From the NCBI GenBank assembly GCA_902538885.1, contig CACBGU010000004.1, positions 28,488-92,487 on the forward strand: 64,000 nucleotides of DNA, given 5' to 3'. The position numbers were made by a program, and so were the translations under genes. This stretch comes from an uncultured Pelagibacteraceae bacterium. GTDB lineage: Bacteria > Pseudomonadota > Alphaproteobacteria > Pelagibacterales > Pelagibacteraceae. Below, piece after piece: positions 1 to 9,665 of this stretch. How positions within the stretch are numbered: the stretch's first letter is position 1; the number at the start of each line of letters is the position of its first letter. The notes beneath the pieces were generated by a model. It ran no database searches, was not told where the DNA came from, and saw only the letters and a program-made list of their open reading frames with translations.

Positions 1-1
1 T

Positions 2-115
2 TTGGATGTCTTTGATAGTTCTAAAGAAGATAAACCAAATCTAATTAACCCAGGAGATACAGTAATTTTCAAGGAAATTACTTTAGATCAGTATAAAAAT
101 TATAATGAGCAATAA
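2..115 (+). CDS. pxpB: 5-oxoprolinase subunit B (PxpB), C-terminal end only
   Basis: Only the last 37 residues lie in the window; the gene starts before base 1. The visible end reads as a beta-strand-rich tail with the segment NPGDTVIFKEITLDQY, which resembles the end of KipI/PxpB proteins (P-GD-V-F-I). PxpB works with PxpA and PxpC to hydrolyse 5-oxoproline to glutamate with ATP in the cytoplasm. The stop codon overlaps the start of the next gene, a PxpC, by 11 bases, as is usual for this pair. The call rests mainly on that neighbour. Confidence 0.6.
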   Translation: MDVFDSSKEDKPNLINPGDTVIFKEITLDQYKNYNEQ

Positions 116-1049
116 TTATTTAGATATAATTAGACCTGGGATTAACACTACCTTTCAAGATAAAGGTAGGGATCATCTTTATCATATTGGCATACCATTT
201 AGTGGTGCTATGGATAATCGAAATTATCTTATAGCTAATAAACTTGTTAATAATAATTTAGACTCTGCAGTGATAGAGTTTGCTTATCAAGGTCCTCATA
301 TAAAATATTCAGGAGAAAAAGTTAATTGTGCCATCACTGGGGATGTAATTTTTTCAATTAAAAAAAAAGATACTGAAATTGAGGGCAAATGTTACGAAAG
401 TTATCAAATTGAAAATGGAGATGAGATAAATATCATATCTACAAATAAATCAGTTTATGGATATTTAGCATTAGGTGTAGAGTTCGATTTAAAATTTCAA
501 TGGAACAGTTGTTCTATAAATACGAAAGCAAATATTGGATCTAATGATGGAAAAAAATTAGATGCAGGACAAAGAATTAATTTAAAAAAAATAAATTCAA
601 ACAAGGATATTAAAAAAACTAATTACATTAATACCAAAATAGAAAACATAAGGGTGATCAAAGGCACTAATTTTGATTACTTTTCTGAAGAAGGTAAAAA
701 AATATTTTATGAAAAGGAATTCATAGTATCTAAACTTTCAGACAGAATGGGTATGAGACTAGAGGGGCCTAAAATTGATAATATTGTGAATACCAACATA
801 AAATCAGAGGGTTTGATTAAAGGTGTAATCCAAGTACCGGCAGACGGAAATCCAATTATAATGCTTTCAGATCATGGTACTATTGGCGGCTATCCAAAAA
901 TTGGAGTTGTGGCTAGTGTCGATTATGACCGATTAGTACAGATGTCTCCTGGTTCAAAAATAAAATTTAAAGAGATTAATTTATCTGATGCAGAGACTTT
1001 ATTTAAGTTATATGAAATGGAAACTCAAAATTTAATATCACAAATTTAA
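105..1049 (+). CDS. pxpC: 5-oxoprolinase subunit C / biotin-dependent carboxyltransferase-like protein (KipA family)
   Basis: A 314-residue protein of normal length for PxpC. It opens with the family's typical start (IIRPGINTTFQDKGR) and has the conserved segments KLSDRMGMRLEGP near residue 206 and a late GTIGGYPKIGVVA. With PxpB and PxpA it forms the ATP-dependent 5-oxoprolinase that recycles pyroglutamate to glutamate. No pxpA is visible here; it may lie outside the window. The gene overlaps pxpB by 11 bases and its last base is the first base of the following transporter, so the three are one transcription unit. An allophanate hydrolase or urea-amidolyase role is a less likely reading of the same fold. 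Confidence 0.85.
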   Translation: MSNNYLDIIRPGINTTFQDKGRDHLYHIGIPFSGAMDNRNYLIANKLVNNNLDSAVIEFAYQGPHIKYSGEKVNCAITGDVIFSIKKKDTEIEGKCYESYQIENGDEINIISTNKSVYGYLALGVEFDLKFQWNSCSINTKANIGSNDGKKLDAGQRINLKKINSNKDIKKTNYINTKIENIRVIKGTNFDYFSEEGKKIFYEKEFIVSKLSDRMGMRLEGPKIDNIVNTNIKSEGLIKGVIQVPADGNPIIMLSDHGTIGGYPKIGVVASVDYDRLVQMSPGSKIKFKEINLSDAETLFKLYEMETQNLISQI

Positions 1050-1921
1050 TGAATTTTTTATCAAAAATACCAGGCCCTTTTTTAGTTTTTTTAGGAGCTT
1101 GTGCATTAAGTTTTGGAGGTTTAATTGTTAAGTCTTTTGACGGATCTACACTTTGGCAAATATTATTTTGGAGATCACTTTTTTTTATTGGAGTAATTAC
1201 AATTTTTTTAATCTTTACTTACAAAGGAAAAATTTTCAGTGCTCTTTATAAATCTGGAATTCCAGGTTTATTCGGAGGTATAATTTTATCCATTGGATTT
1301 GCTAGCTATGTATTTGCTATGTACGAAACAACAGTAGCTAATGCAAACTTTATAATTCAAACTCAAGCTTTATTTTTAGCAATTTTTGGTTATGTGTTTT
1401 TAAAAGAAAAAATTTCAAAAATTACATTAACTTGTATTATTACAGCAGTACTCGGCATCATTTTAATGTTAGGAAGCTCACTAACACCAGGTCAAATGAT
1501 TGGAAACTTAGTTGCATTTATTATGCCGATATCGTTTGCGATCTTAATTTTAATTGTCAGAAAATATCCAAAAGTAGACATGATACCTTTACAATTGGTT
1601 GCTGGAATTTTTGCAACACTAATAGGTTTGTTTATGTCACCGAGTATTTTGGTTTCAACAAATGATATTTTTTTAGGTTTTATTGCAGGATTTTTTCAAG
1701 TTGGACTTGGATTTATACTTATAACAATTGGAGCAAGATCAACTCCTTCAGCATTTGTTGGAATCATTATGTTAACTGAAGCTGTTTTAGGACCCATGTG
1801 GGCATGGATGTTTGCAAACGAAAACCCGCCACTTACTGTACTTTTTGGGGGAGCCATAGTTATAACAGCAGTAGTTATACAGTTTTTGTCTCCATTACTT
1901 GTTAAAAAACTAGCCAAATAA
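1049..1921 (+). CDS. EamA/DMT-superfamily transporter
   Basis: A 290-residue hydrophobic protein with about ten membrane segments and two EamA repeats, the usual layout of drug/metabolite transporters of the inner membrane. The C-terminal repeat contains LTEAVLGPMWAWMF, close to the same region in two other transporters in this window (22834-23739 and 57281-58156), so the three look like paralogues. The start codon overlaps the stop of pxpC by one base, so it is translated with it. Import or export of a 5-oxoproline-related compound is a guess from position; the substrate is not readable from the sequence. Confidence 0.85.
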   Translation: MNFLSKIPGPFLVFLGACALSFGGLIVKSFDGSTLWQILFWRSLFFIGVITIFLIFTYKGKIFSALYKSGIPGLFGGIILSIGFASYVFAMYETTVANANFIIQTQALFLAIFGYVFLKEKISKITLTCIITAVLGIILMLGSSLTPGQMIGNLVAFIMPISFAILILIVRKYPKVDMIPLQLVAGIFATLIGLFMSPSILVSTNDIFLGFIAGFFQVGLGFILITIGARSTPSAFVGIIMLTEAVLGPMWAWMFANENPPLTVLFGGAIVITAVVIQFLSPLLVKKLAK

Positions 1922-1960
1922 ATTTCACATAAACATTCTAAATGTGTTATAAATTTATAT

Positions 1961-2107
1961 ACGGGAGAGACTACTTTTGTAGCGCCGAAGGAGCAACCAC
2001 CCCGGAAACTCTCAGGCAAAAGGACCGTACATATTAACTCTGGAAAGAGAATTATTCTCGCCGACGGAGCAAATCTCTCAGGCACCAAGACAGAGGGGGC
2101 AAAAAAG
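1961..2107 (+). promoter_or_regulatory. Tandem glycine riboswitch
   Basis: Two aptamers of the glycine riboswitch class sit in the 193-base leader of gcvT. The first runs from about 1961 to 2031 (gggagagac... gccgaaggagcaa... ctctcaggcaaaaggac) and the second from about 2040 to 2095 (ggaaagag... cgccgacggagcaa... ctctcaggcacc). Both show the conserved GCCGA-GGAGCAA and CUCUCAGGCA blocks. The family binds glycine and usually switches on glycine-cleavage genes when glycine is plentiful; glycine-activated riboswitches have been described in SAR11. No clear terminator hairpin lies between the second aptamer and the start codon, so control at translation initiation is plausible but not proven. Confidence 0.95.
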
Positions 2108-2114
2108 AGTTAAT

Positions 2115-3218
2115 ATGGAAATAAAAAAAACATCACTTAATAAACTTCATCAAAGTAACAACGCGAAGTTTGTTGAATTTGCTGGGTATGAAATGCCTAT
2201 TCAGTATAGCAAAGGTATTATTGAAGAGCATAAATTCACAAGATCCCACTCCGGAATATTTGATGTATCACATATGGGTCAGTTATTCATATATGGCGAT
2301 GAAACTTTAACAGATGAATTAGAAAAAATTTTTCCATTAGATTTAAAAAATCTAAAACAAAACTGCTCTAAGTATAGCTTTTTAATGAATGAGGATGCGG
2401 GAATTTATGATGATTTAATCATCACCAAAATAGAGGAAGGGTATTTAATTATCTTAAATGCTGCATGCAAAGATAAAGATTTTGAGATTTTATCTAATTT
2501 ACTAGGTTCGAAATTTAAAATGAATTTAGATAACAATAGATCTTTGATAGCAATTCAAGGACCCAAGTCTGTTGAAATTTTAAACTCAATTATCAGTGGT
2601 GTAGATCAACTTAATTTTATGACAGGAAATTGGTTCGATTCTGATAATCAAAAATTATTTGTTACAAGATCAGGTTATACAGGGGAAGATGGATTTGAAA
2701 TTTCAATATCTAACGATAAAGCCGAAAAATTTGTTGAAAATTTAATAGAAAAGGGAGCACAACTTATAGGACTTGGGGCAAGAGATACCTTGAGATTGGA
2801 AGCTGGATTGTGTTTATATGGTCACGAATTAGATATTAATAAAACACCAGTTGAGGCAAACCTTAGATGGGCAATCTCAAAATCTAGATTATCAAATGGA
2901 GGTTTTATTGGATCAAAAAAAATTATGAACCAAATGCAAGATGGAGCAAGCCAAATAAGAGTTGGGATTAAACCCGAAGGTAGATTGATTGCTAGAGAAA
3001 AAACTAAAATATTTGATGATACAGATACACAAATCGGTGAGATAACTAGTGGCACATTTGGACCAAGTGTAAATGGTCCTATAGCGATGGGTTATGTTAA
3101 TAAAGAGTTTTCAAAAGTTGATACTAAAATTTTGCTTGAGGTAAGAGGGAAAAAACATCCAGCAAATGTTTGTGCATTACCATTTTATAAAAAAAATTAT
3201 GTGAAAGGAGTATATTAA
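2115..3218 (+). CDS. gcvT: Glycine cleavage system T protein (aminomethyltransferase)
   Basis: A 367-residue protein matching GcvT in length and motifs, including [19 protein letters not shown] around residues 223-242 and the C-terminal barrel. It transfers the methylene group from aminomethyl-lipoyl GcvH to tetrahydrofolate, giving 5,10-methylene-THF and ammonia. It is the first gene of gcvTHP and follows directly on the glycine riboswitch. Its last base is the first base of gcvH. Confidence 0.96.
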   Translation: MEIKKTSLNKLHQSNNAKFVEFAGYEMPIQYSKGIIEEHKFTRSHSGIFDVSHMGQLFIYGDETLTDELEKIFPLDLKNLKQNCSKYSFLMNEDAGIYDDLIITKIEEGYLIILNAACKDKDFEILSNLLGSKFKMNLDNNRSLIAIQGPKSVEILNSIISGVDQLNFMTGNWFDSDNQKLFVTRSGYTGEDGFEISISNDKAEKFVENLIEKGAQLIGLGARDTLRLEAGLCLYGHELDINKTPVEANLRWAISKSRLSNGGFIGSKKIMNQMQDGASQIRVGIKPEGRLIAREKTKIFDDTDTQIGEITSGTFGPSVNGPIAMGYVNKEFSKVDTKILLEVRGKKHPANVCALPFYKKNYVKGVY

Positions 3219-3598
3219 TGAGTGAAGTAAAATTTTCAAAAGAACATGAGTGGATTACTTTAGAGGGAGATGTAGCCACAATAGGAATTACAAAACATGC
3301 AACAGAAATGCTCGGCGACATCGTTTTTGCAGAACTTCCTGAAAAAGGATCTAATGTTGAAAAAGATGGTACTGCAGGAGTAGTAGAATCTACGAAAGCT
3401 GCTAGTGATGTTTATACTCCAGTTAGTGGTGAAGTAGTAGATACTAATCAAGCTATTGTAGATGATCCATCTAAAATTAATGAAGATCCAGAGGGTTCAG
3501 CATGGTTTTTTAAACTTAAAATGAAAGATCAATCTGAAATGGATAGTCTTATGAATAAAGAAGAATACGATAAATTTGCAAAGGAGAGTGCTAGCTAA
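3218..3598 (+). CDS. gcvH: Glycine cleavage system H protein
   Basis: A 126-residue lipoyl carrier. The lipoylation motif [10 protein letters not shown] places the lipoyl-lysine at Lys60. GcvH shuttles the aminomethyl group between GcvP, GcvT and the L protein. A good ribosome binding site (aaaggag) lies just before the ATG inside the end of gcvT. Start and stop codons overlap both neighbours by one base, so the three proteins are translationally coupled. No lpd (L protein) gene is present nearby; it is commonly shared with the 2-oxoacid dehydrogenases elsewhere. Confidence 0.97.
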   Translation: MSEVKFSKEHEWITLEGDVATIGITKHATEMLGDIVFAELPEKGSNVEKDGTAGVVESTKAASDVYTPVSGEVVDTNQAIVDDPSKINEDPEGSAWFFKLKMKDQSEMDSLMNKEEYDKFAKESAS

Positions 3599-6468
3599 TG
3601 TTACATAATTCTCAAAAAGATTTTTTAAAAAGGCACATTGGACCTTCAAATGAAGATCAAAATAAAATGCTTAAGGAGCTTAATTACAAATCACTTGATG
3701 ATTTAATCAAAAGTACAGTTCCAGAAAAAATCCAATTGAAAGATGAATTAAATATTGGTGAATCTAACTCAGAATATGAAGCATTAAGAAAATTAAAAGC
3801 GATTTCGAAAAAAAATCAAATTTACTCTAACTTTATAGGGATGGGTTATTATGGCACTTATACGCCGTATGTAATTCTAAGAAATATTTTAGAAAATCCA
3901 GGTTGGTACACTTCTTATACACCTTATCAACCCGAGGTAGCTCAAGGAAGATTGGAAATGCTGCTTAATTTCCAACAAATGATAGTTGATTTTACAGGAA
4001 TGGATATTGCAAATGCATCTTTATTAGATGAAGGAACAGCAGCTGCAGAAGCAATGGGATTAAGTCATAGATTAAATAAAAAAGATAGTAATTTAGTTTT
4101 TGTCTCAGAAAATTGTCACCCACAAACAATTGATGTAATCCAAACAAGAGCAGAACCAATGGGATTAAAAGTACTTGTTGGAAATGAAGATGAAGTATTA
4201 GATCAATTAAAGGAAGATTTAGTTTGTGGTATATTACAATATCCGGGAACTTTAGGAGATATAAAAGATCCTAGTGAAGCAATTAGTAAAATTCATAAAA
4301 AAAATGGTAAAGCAATATTAGCTTGTGATTTATTAGCACTTGCTAAATTAAAAACCCCAAGAGAACTAGGAGCAGACATTGCTGTAGGAAGTTCTCAAAG
4401 ATTTGGAATTCCAATGGGTTATGGTGGACCTCATGCAGCCTTCTTTGCAACTAAAGACGAATATAAAAGATCTATGCCAGGAAGAATAGTGGGAGTCTCT
4501 GTTGATAGACATGGAAACAAAGCTTACAGATTATCATTACAAACTAGGGAGCAACATATAAGAAGAGATAAAGCTACAAGTAATATTTGTACTGCCCAAG
4601 CTTTATTAGCAATTGTTTCAGCTGCATATGCCATTTACCACGGACCAGATGGAATAAAAACTATTGCTGAGAGAGTTTCTCAATTAGCTAAAAATTTTGC
4701 AGATAAATTGAAACAATCTGGATATGAAATTTATTCAGATCATTTCTTTGACACAGTTACAATTGTAACAAAAGATAAAACGGATCAAATTTATAAAAAT
4801 GCTTTAGATCAAAAGGTAAACATTAGAAGAGTAAATTCTGAAATGTTGGCAGTTTCTTTTGATGAAAAGAAAAATGTTTATAGAGTAAATCAATTGTTGA
4901 AAATTTTTAATGCAGCTGAATCAATTAAAAAAGAAGACCCAACAGTAAGTTTACCTAATTTACCAAAAAATTTATTAAGAACTTCAAAATATTTAGAGCA
5001 CCCAGTTTTTAATTCTTATCATTCAGAAACTGAGATGCTTAGATATTTAAAAAAGTTAGAAGATAAAGATATAGCTTTAAATAGAACTATGATTGCACTT
5101 GGTTCATGTACTATGAAATTAAACGCTACTGCAGAAATGATACCTATTTCGTGGAGAGAATTAGCAGAGCCTCATCCATTTGTACCTATTGAGCAGATGG
5201 AAGGATATAGAGATTTATTCACTGATCTTAAAAATTGGCTAAGATCAATTACAGGTTTTTCTGGTGTTTCGCTTCAACCAAATGCAGGCGCCCAAGGCGA
5301 ATATGCAGGATTAATGGTTATTAGAAAATATCATTTAGATAGAGGAGAAGAAAATAGAAACATATGTTTAATACCTAGCTCAGCACATGGAACTAATCCT
5401 GCTAGCGCACAAATGGTAGGAATGAAAGTTGTCGTTGTTGATTGTGACAAAGAAGGAAATGTTGATTTTGAGGATTTAAAGAAAAAAGCAGAAATGCATT
5501 CTGAAAATCTTGGAGCATTAATGGTTACTTATCCGTCTACTCACGGAGTATTTGAGGAAAAAATTACAGATATATGTGAGTTAATTCATAAACACGGTGG
5601 CCAAGTTTATATGGATGGTGCAAATTTAAATGCGCTTGTTGGTATAGCAAGACCTGGAAATTTTGGTCCAGATGTTTGTCACATAAATTTACACAAAACA
5701 TTCTGTATTCCACATGGTGGTGGAGGACCAGGAATGGGACCAATTGCATGTAAAAGACATTTACAAGTTTATTTGCCTAATCATCCTGTTGTTAAGGACT
5801 GTGGACCTGCTACAGGAATAGGAGCAGTTTCAGCAGCACCTTGGGGAAGTTCAAGTATTTTATCAATTTCCTGGATGTATATTAAAATGATGGGTTCTGA
5901 AGGTTTAAAATTAGCTACTCAAATTGCAATACTAAATGCAAACTATATAGCTCATAGACTTAAAGATCATTACCCAATTCTTTATAAAGGTTCAAACGGT
6001 AATGTAGCCCATGAATGTATTATTGATATTCGATCAATTAAAACTGAAACAGGGATTACCGAAGAAGACATAGCTAAAAGATTGATCGATTATGGTTTTC
6101 ATGCACCAACAATGTCATGGCCAGTAGCAGGCACAATGATGATTGAACCAACTGAAAGTGAAAGCTTGTCTGAACTAGATAGATTTTGTGATACTTTGAT
6201 TAATATTAAATCAGAAATAGATATGATCAAATCAGGAAAATTTGATAAAGTTGATAATCCAATTAAAAATGCACCTCATACAGATATTGAATTAGCTTCA
6301 GATGAATGGAATCATAAATATTCAAGAGAGCAAGCTGCGTATCCTGCAAAATTCTTAAAAGCAAATAAATTTTGGCCTCCGGTTGCAAGGGTTGATAACG
6401 TATACGGAGATAAAAATATTTTTTGTACTTGTCCAAGTATGGATGAGTTTAAAGAAGATGCAGCATAA
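3598..6468 (+). CDS. gcvP: Glycine dehydrogenase (decarboxylating), P protein, single-chain form
   Basis: A 956-residue PLP enzyme with both P1-like and P2-like halves in one chain. The P2 half carries the cofactor lysine in the segment INLHKTFCIPHGGGGPGMGP, at about Lys700, followed by the glycine-rich loop. It decarboxylates glycine and passes the aminomethyl group to lipoyl-GcvH, releasing CO2. The length and both half-domains are complete, so the enzyme looks functional. It closes the riboswitch-controlled operon; the next gene begins 6 bases later and may be co-transcribed. Confidence 0.97.
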   Translation: MLHNSQKDFLKRHIGPSNEDQNKMLKELNYKSLDDLIKSTVPEKIQLKDELNIGESNSEYEALRKLKAISKKNQIYSNFIGMGYYGTYTPYVILRNILENPGWYTSYTPYQPEVAQGRLEMLLNFQQMIVDFTGMDIANASLLDEGTAAAEAMGLSHRLNKKDSNLVFVSENCHPQTIDVIQTRAEPMGLKVLVGNEDEVLDQLKEDLVCGILQYPGTLGDIKDPSEAISKIHKKNGKAILACDLLALAKLKTPRELGADIAVGSSQRFGIPMGYGGPHAAFFATKDEYKRSMPGRIVGVSVDRHGNKAYRLSLQTREQHIRRDKATSNICTAQALLAIVSAAYAIYHGPDGIKTIAERVSQLAKNFADKLKQSGYEIYSDHFFDTVTIVTKDKTDQIYKNALDQKVNIRRVNSEMLAVSFDEKKNVYRVNQLLKIFNAAESIKKEDPTVSLPNLPKNLLRTSKYLEHPVFNSYHSETEMLRYLKKLEDKDIALNRTMIALGSCTMKLNATAEMIPISWRELAEPHPFVPIEQMEGYRDLFTDLKNWLRSITGFSGVSLQPNAGAQGEYAGLMVIRKYHLDRGEENRNICLIPSSAHGTNPASAQMVGMKVVVVDCDKEGNVDFEDLKKKAEMHSENLGALMVTYPSTHGVFEEKITDICELIHKHGGQVYMDGANLNALVGIARPGNFGPDVCHINLHKTFCIPHGGGGPGMGPIACKRHLQVYLPNHPVVKDCGPATGIGAVSAAPWGSSSILSISWMYIKMMGSEGLKLATQIAILNANYIAHRLKDHYPILYKGSNGNVAHECIIDIRSIKTETGITEEDIAKRLIDYGFHAPTMSWPVAGTMMIEPTESESLSELDRFCDTLINIKSEIDMIKSGKFDKVDNPIKNAPHTDIELASDEWNHKYSREQAAYPAKFLKANKFWPPVARVDNVYGDKNIFCTCPSMDEFKEDAA

Positions 6469-6474
6469 TAATTA

Positions 6475-7713
6475 ATGAAAATTGCTGTTGTTGGTTCAGG
6501 TATTTCCGGATTAAGTGCTGCTTATTATTTATCTAAAAAACATCATGTAGATCTTTTTGAGCGAGAAGATCATTTTGGTGGACACTCTCATACAATAGAT
6601 ATTTTTTTTGATGAAAAAAAAGTTTCAGTAGATATTGGTTTCATTGTTTTTAATTTTCAAACTTATCCAAATTTAATTAATTTTTTTAAGGAAAATGATA
6701 TTCAAATTGAAAAAAGTAATATGTCTTTTTCAGTTTCAGTAGATAATACAAACTTTGAATATTGCGGAAAAGGATTGAGTGGAATTTTCTCTAATAAATC
6801 AAATTTGTTTAACACAGAATTCTTAAAAATGTTTTTTGATATCATTAAATTTTATAAAAAAAGTGATCAAGTACATGTATCAAATGATAAAATTACTTTA
6901 GGTGAATATTTAAAAATAAATAAACTATCAAAAACATTTGTTGATTATCATATAATACCAATGGTATCTGCAATTTGGTCTATGCCTCCTTATGAAGCGA
7001 GTGAGATGCCAATTAGTTTCTTTCTTAGATTTTTCCAAAATCATGGATTGTTTAAATTGAAAAATAGACCGCAGTGGTACACAGTAACCAATAGAAGCAG
7101 AACTTATGTTAGTAAAATACTTTCTCAAATAAGTGGTGAACACTACAAAAATTACAAAGTTACAAGAGTTAAAAGAAAATCATCTGGATTAGACCTATAC
7201 TATGGCGGAGAAAGCGAATTTTTTGATTATGATAAAGTAGTTTTAGCAACACATGCTGATGAAGCCTTAAAGTTAATTGAAAATCCAACTGAGAATGAGA
7301 GAAATATTCTTTCGAATTTTAGTTACAAAGAAAATATAGCTTACATACATACAGATCAGCGGGCCATGCCAAAAAATAAAAAAGCTTGGTCTTCTTGGAA
7401 TTCATCAATAGATGACAAGAATTTAGAGAAAAATTCAATAACCTACTGGTTAAATTTATTACAAAATTTAAAGTGTGATGAAAATATTTTCTTAACACTA
7501 AATCCTTACTTCGATATTGATGAGAAAAAAATATTGAGAAAAGTAAAATTTACACATCCATATTACGATCAAAAAGCGTTAGATGCTCAATCAGAGCTTA
7601 TTAAAATACAAAATCAAAAAGATTTACTTTTTTGTGGCAGTTATTTTGGTTACGGATTTCATGAAGATGGAATAAAATCATCTATTGAAATGCTGAAAAA
7701 CCTTAATGATTAG
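6475..7713 (+). CDS. FAD-dependent amine-oxidase-like oxidoreductase of a lipid-modification operon
   Basis: A 412-residue flavoprotein with an N-terminal Rossmann motif (VVGSGISGLSAAYYL, residues 4-18) followed by EREDHFGGHSHT, as in the amine oxidase/phytoene desaturase superfamily. It overlaps the next gene by 8 bases and heads a run with a DUF1365 protein, a cyclopropane-synthase-like methyltransferase and a DUF3833 lipoprotein. This set recurs in proteobacteria; in Rhodobacter, related genes belong to the singlet-oxygen response and to making methylated furan fatty acids. A role as a fatty-acyl desaturase or oxidase on membrane lipids is therefore likely but inferred from context. Confidence 0.85.
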   Translation: MKIAVVGSGISGLSAAYYLSKKHHVDLFEREDHFGGHSHTIDIFFDEKKVSVDIGFIVFNFQTYPNLINFFKENDIQIEKSNMSFSVSVDNTNFEYCGKGLSGIFSNKSNLFNTEFLKMFFDIIKFYKKSDQVHVSNDKITLGEYLKINKLSKTFVDYHIIPMVSAIWSMPPYEASEMPISFFLRFFQNHGLFKLKNRPQWYTVTNRSRTYVSKILSQISGEHYKNYKVTRVKRKSSGLDLYYGGESEFFDYDKVVLATHADEALKLIENPTENERNILSNFSYKENIAYIHTDQRAMPKNKKAWSSWNSSIDDKNLEKNSITYWLNLLQNLKCDENIFLTLNPYFDIDEKKILRKVKFTHPYYDQKALDAQSELIKIQNQKDLLFCGSYFGYGFHEDGIKSSIEMLKNLND

Positions 7714-8470
7714 TTCTTGTATATATAATGGAAATGTAATCCATAAGAGATTTAAGCCAAAAGAACATTTTTTTAAATATAAAGTATTTTCATTATTTAT
7801 AGATCTATCAGAGCTAAATGAGCTTAATGATAAATTAAAATTTTTTTCATTAAATAAATTTAATCTTATTAGTTTTTATGAGAAAGATCATGGTGATCGT
7901 GATGGGACATCTCTTTTTGAATGGGTAAAAAAAAATCTAATTAATAACGAAATCAGTGCAGAGAATATAAAAGTTAAACTTTTATGCTATCCAAGAATAT
8001 TTGGTTATGTTTTTAATCCACTAAGTATTTTTTTTGTATATGATAGAAATGATAATTTAATTTCTATTTTATATGAAGTTAAGAATACATTTGGTGAGCA
8101 ACACACATATGTCTTTAAAGTAGAGGGACAAAATAAATTAATTCAAAATAATTGCTCAAAGAAATTTCATGTTTCACCATTTATTGAAATGGATTGTAAT
8201 TATTTTTTTAGGATATTAAATCCAGAGCAGAAGTTATCAGTTGTGATTGATCAATATGATCAAGAAGGAAAAATTCTTTTTGCATCTCAAGATGGTGAAA
8301 GATCTGATTTGACAAGTAAAAACTTAATGAATTCTTATCTTAAACACCCTTTAATGACATTTAAAATTATCTCTGCGATACATTTTGAAGCGTTTAAATT
8401 GTGGATTAAAGGAATTAAATTTATAAAGAAAAAATTTAAAATTAAAAATAATATAACAGTAGAAAATTAA
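7706..8470 (+). CDS. DUF1365 family protein
   Basis: A 254-residue protein of normal length for DUF1365. Recognisable family segments are a start like SSCIYNGNVIHKRFKPKEH, CYPRIFGYVFNPLSIFFVYD near residue 94, and VSPFIEMDCNYFF. The biochemical function is not established. It consistently sits between an FAD oxidoreductase and a CFA-like methyltransferase, as it does here with 8-base and 1-base overlaps, so it probably acts on the same membrane lipid substrate. No signal peptide is evident. Confidence 0.85.
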   Translation: MISSCIYNGNVIHKRFKPKEHFFKYKVFSLFIDLSELNELNDKLKFFSLNKFNLISFYEKDHGDRDGTSLFEWVKKNLINNEISAENIKVKLLCYPRIFGYVFNPLSIFFVYDRNDNLISILYEVKNTFGEQHTYVFKVEGQNKLIQNNCSKKFHVSPFIEMDCNYFFRILNPEQKLSVVIDQYDQEGKILFASQDGERSDLTSKNLMNSYLKHPLMTFKIISAIHFEAFKLWIKGIKFIKKKFKIKNNITVEN

Positions 8471-9648
8471 TGTTTTTAAATAACACTGCAGATAAATTAG
8501 TTTTTAAATTTCTTAATAAAATAAGTTATGGTTATCTAGAGCTCACTACACATGATGGAAAAGTTTTAAAGTTTGGAAATCCAAATGAAAAATTGCATGC
8601 AAATATTTTAATCAAAAAACCAGATTTTAATTATAATTTAATTAGAGGCGGCAGTATTGGATTTGCTGAGAGCTACATGAGAGGTGAATTTGAAACTGAT
8701 AATTTATCAAATTTAATTGAATTAACTGCAAGAAATATAGAAGTCATATATAAATTTTCTGGCCTTCTTGATTTTCCTATAATTAATTTTGTAAAAAATA
8801 AAATAATTAAAAATACAAAAAGTAGAAGCAAAGAAAATATTGCTAAACACTATGATCTTGGAAATGACTTTTTTTCTCTTTGGTTAGATGACACCCTTAC
8901 TTACTCTAGTGCTATATTTGATGATAAATCAAAAAATCTTTCTGATGCTCAAAATAACAAATATCAAAAATTAATTGATTTAATTAAACCAAATAATGGC
9001 GACAAAGTTTTAGAAATAGGATGTGGTTGGGGAGGTTTTGCTGAATACTTAGGTAAAAAATATGATGTTAAACTTGACTGTATCACAATATCAAAAAAAC
9101 AATTTGAATACGCAAAAGAAAGAATTTTTAATTGTGGTTTAAACGAAAAAGTGAATATTGAAATAAAAGATTACAGAGATCTTAAAGGCAAATATAATTC
9201 AATTGCCTCTATAGAGATGATTGAGGCAGTTGGTCAAAATTATTTAGAGGGTTATTTTAAAACTATTAAAACCAACTTATCTGATGGTGGTAAAGCAGCT
9301 ATTCAAGCAATTACTATCGATGATAGGTTGTTTGACAGATACAAAAACAAACAAGATTTTATTCAAAAATATATTTTTCCTGGTGGTTTTTTACCAAATA
9401 AAAATAGCATTAATCGTTATGTTTCTGATAATGGTTTAAATATAAATTCATATATTTCTTATGCTGACCATTATGCAAATACATTGGCTATATGGAGAAA
9501 TGAGTTTTTAAAAAAATGGGATTTAATAAAAAATCAAGGTTTTGACTTAACATTTAAAAGAATGTGGGAGTTTTACCTTTCTTATTGTGAAGCTGGATTT
9601 AAGTCAAAAAATATTGATCTGATACAATTTTCAATGCAAAACAAATAA
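8470..9648 (+). CDS. Cyclopropane-fatty-acyl-phospholipid synthase-like SAM methyltransferase
   Basis: A 392-residue protein with the CFA synthase layout: an N-terminal lipid-binding region, then a methyltransferase domain with KHYDLGNDFFSLWLDDTLTY near residue 136 and the SAM-binding loop VLEIGCGWGGFAEYLG near residue 179. Such enzymes methylate or cyclopropanate unsaturated acyl chains of phospholipids using S-adenosylmethionine. Together with the two genes before it, it may methylate an acyl chain on the way to a modified, oxidant-scavenging fatty acid, as known for the UfaM group in Rhodobacter. Whether it makes a cyclopropane or a methylated acyl chain cannot be told from sequence alone. 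Confidence 0.88.
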   Translation: MFLNNTADKLVFKFLNKISYGYLELTTHDGKVLKFGNPNEKLHANILIKKPDFNYNLIRGGSIGFAESYMRGEFETDNLSNLIELTARNIEVIYKFSGLLDFPIINFVKNKIIKNTKSRSKENIAKHYDLGNDFFSLWLDDTLTYSSAIFDDKSKNLSDAQNNKYQKLIDLIKPNNGDKVLEIGCGWGGFAEYLGKKYDVKLDCITISKKQFEYAKERIFNCGLNEKVNIEIKDYRDLKGKYNSIASIEMIEAVGQNYLEGYFKTIKTNLSDGGKAAIQAITIDDRLFDRYKNKQDFIQKYIFPGGFLPNKNSINRYVSDNGLNINSYISYADHYANTLAIWRNEFLKKWDLIKNQGFDLTFKRMWEFYLSYCEAGFKSKNIDLIQFSMQNK

Positions 9649-9665
9649 AAATAATGGAGATATTT

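Noticed and set aside
1696..2088. Open frame of 130 codons on the minus strand over the glycine riboswitch
   Set aside because: It lies opposite the DMT gene and the riboswitch, has no family features, and the riboswitch structure explains the sequence better.
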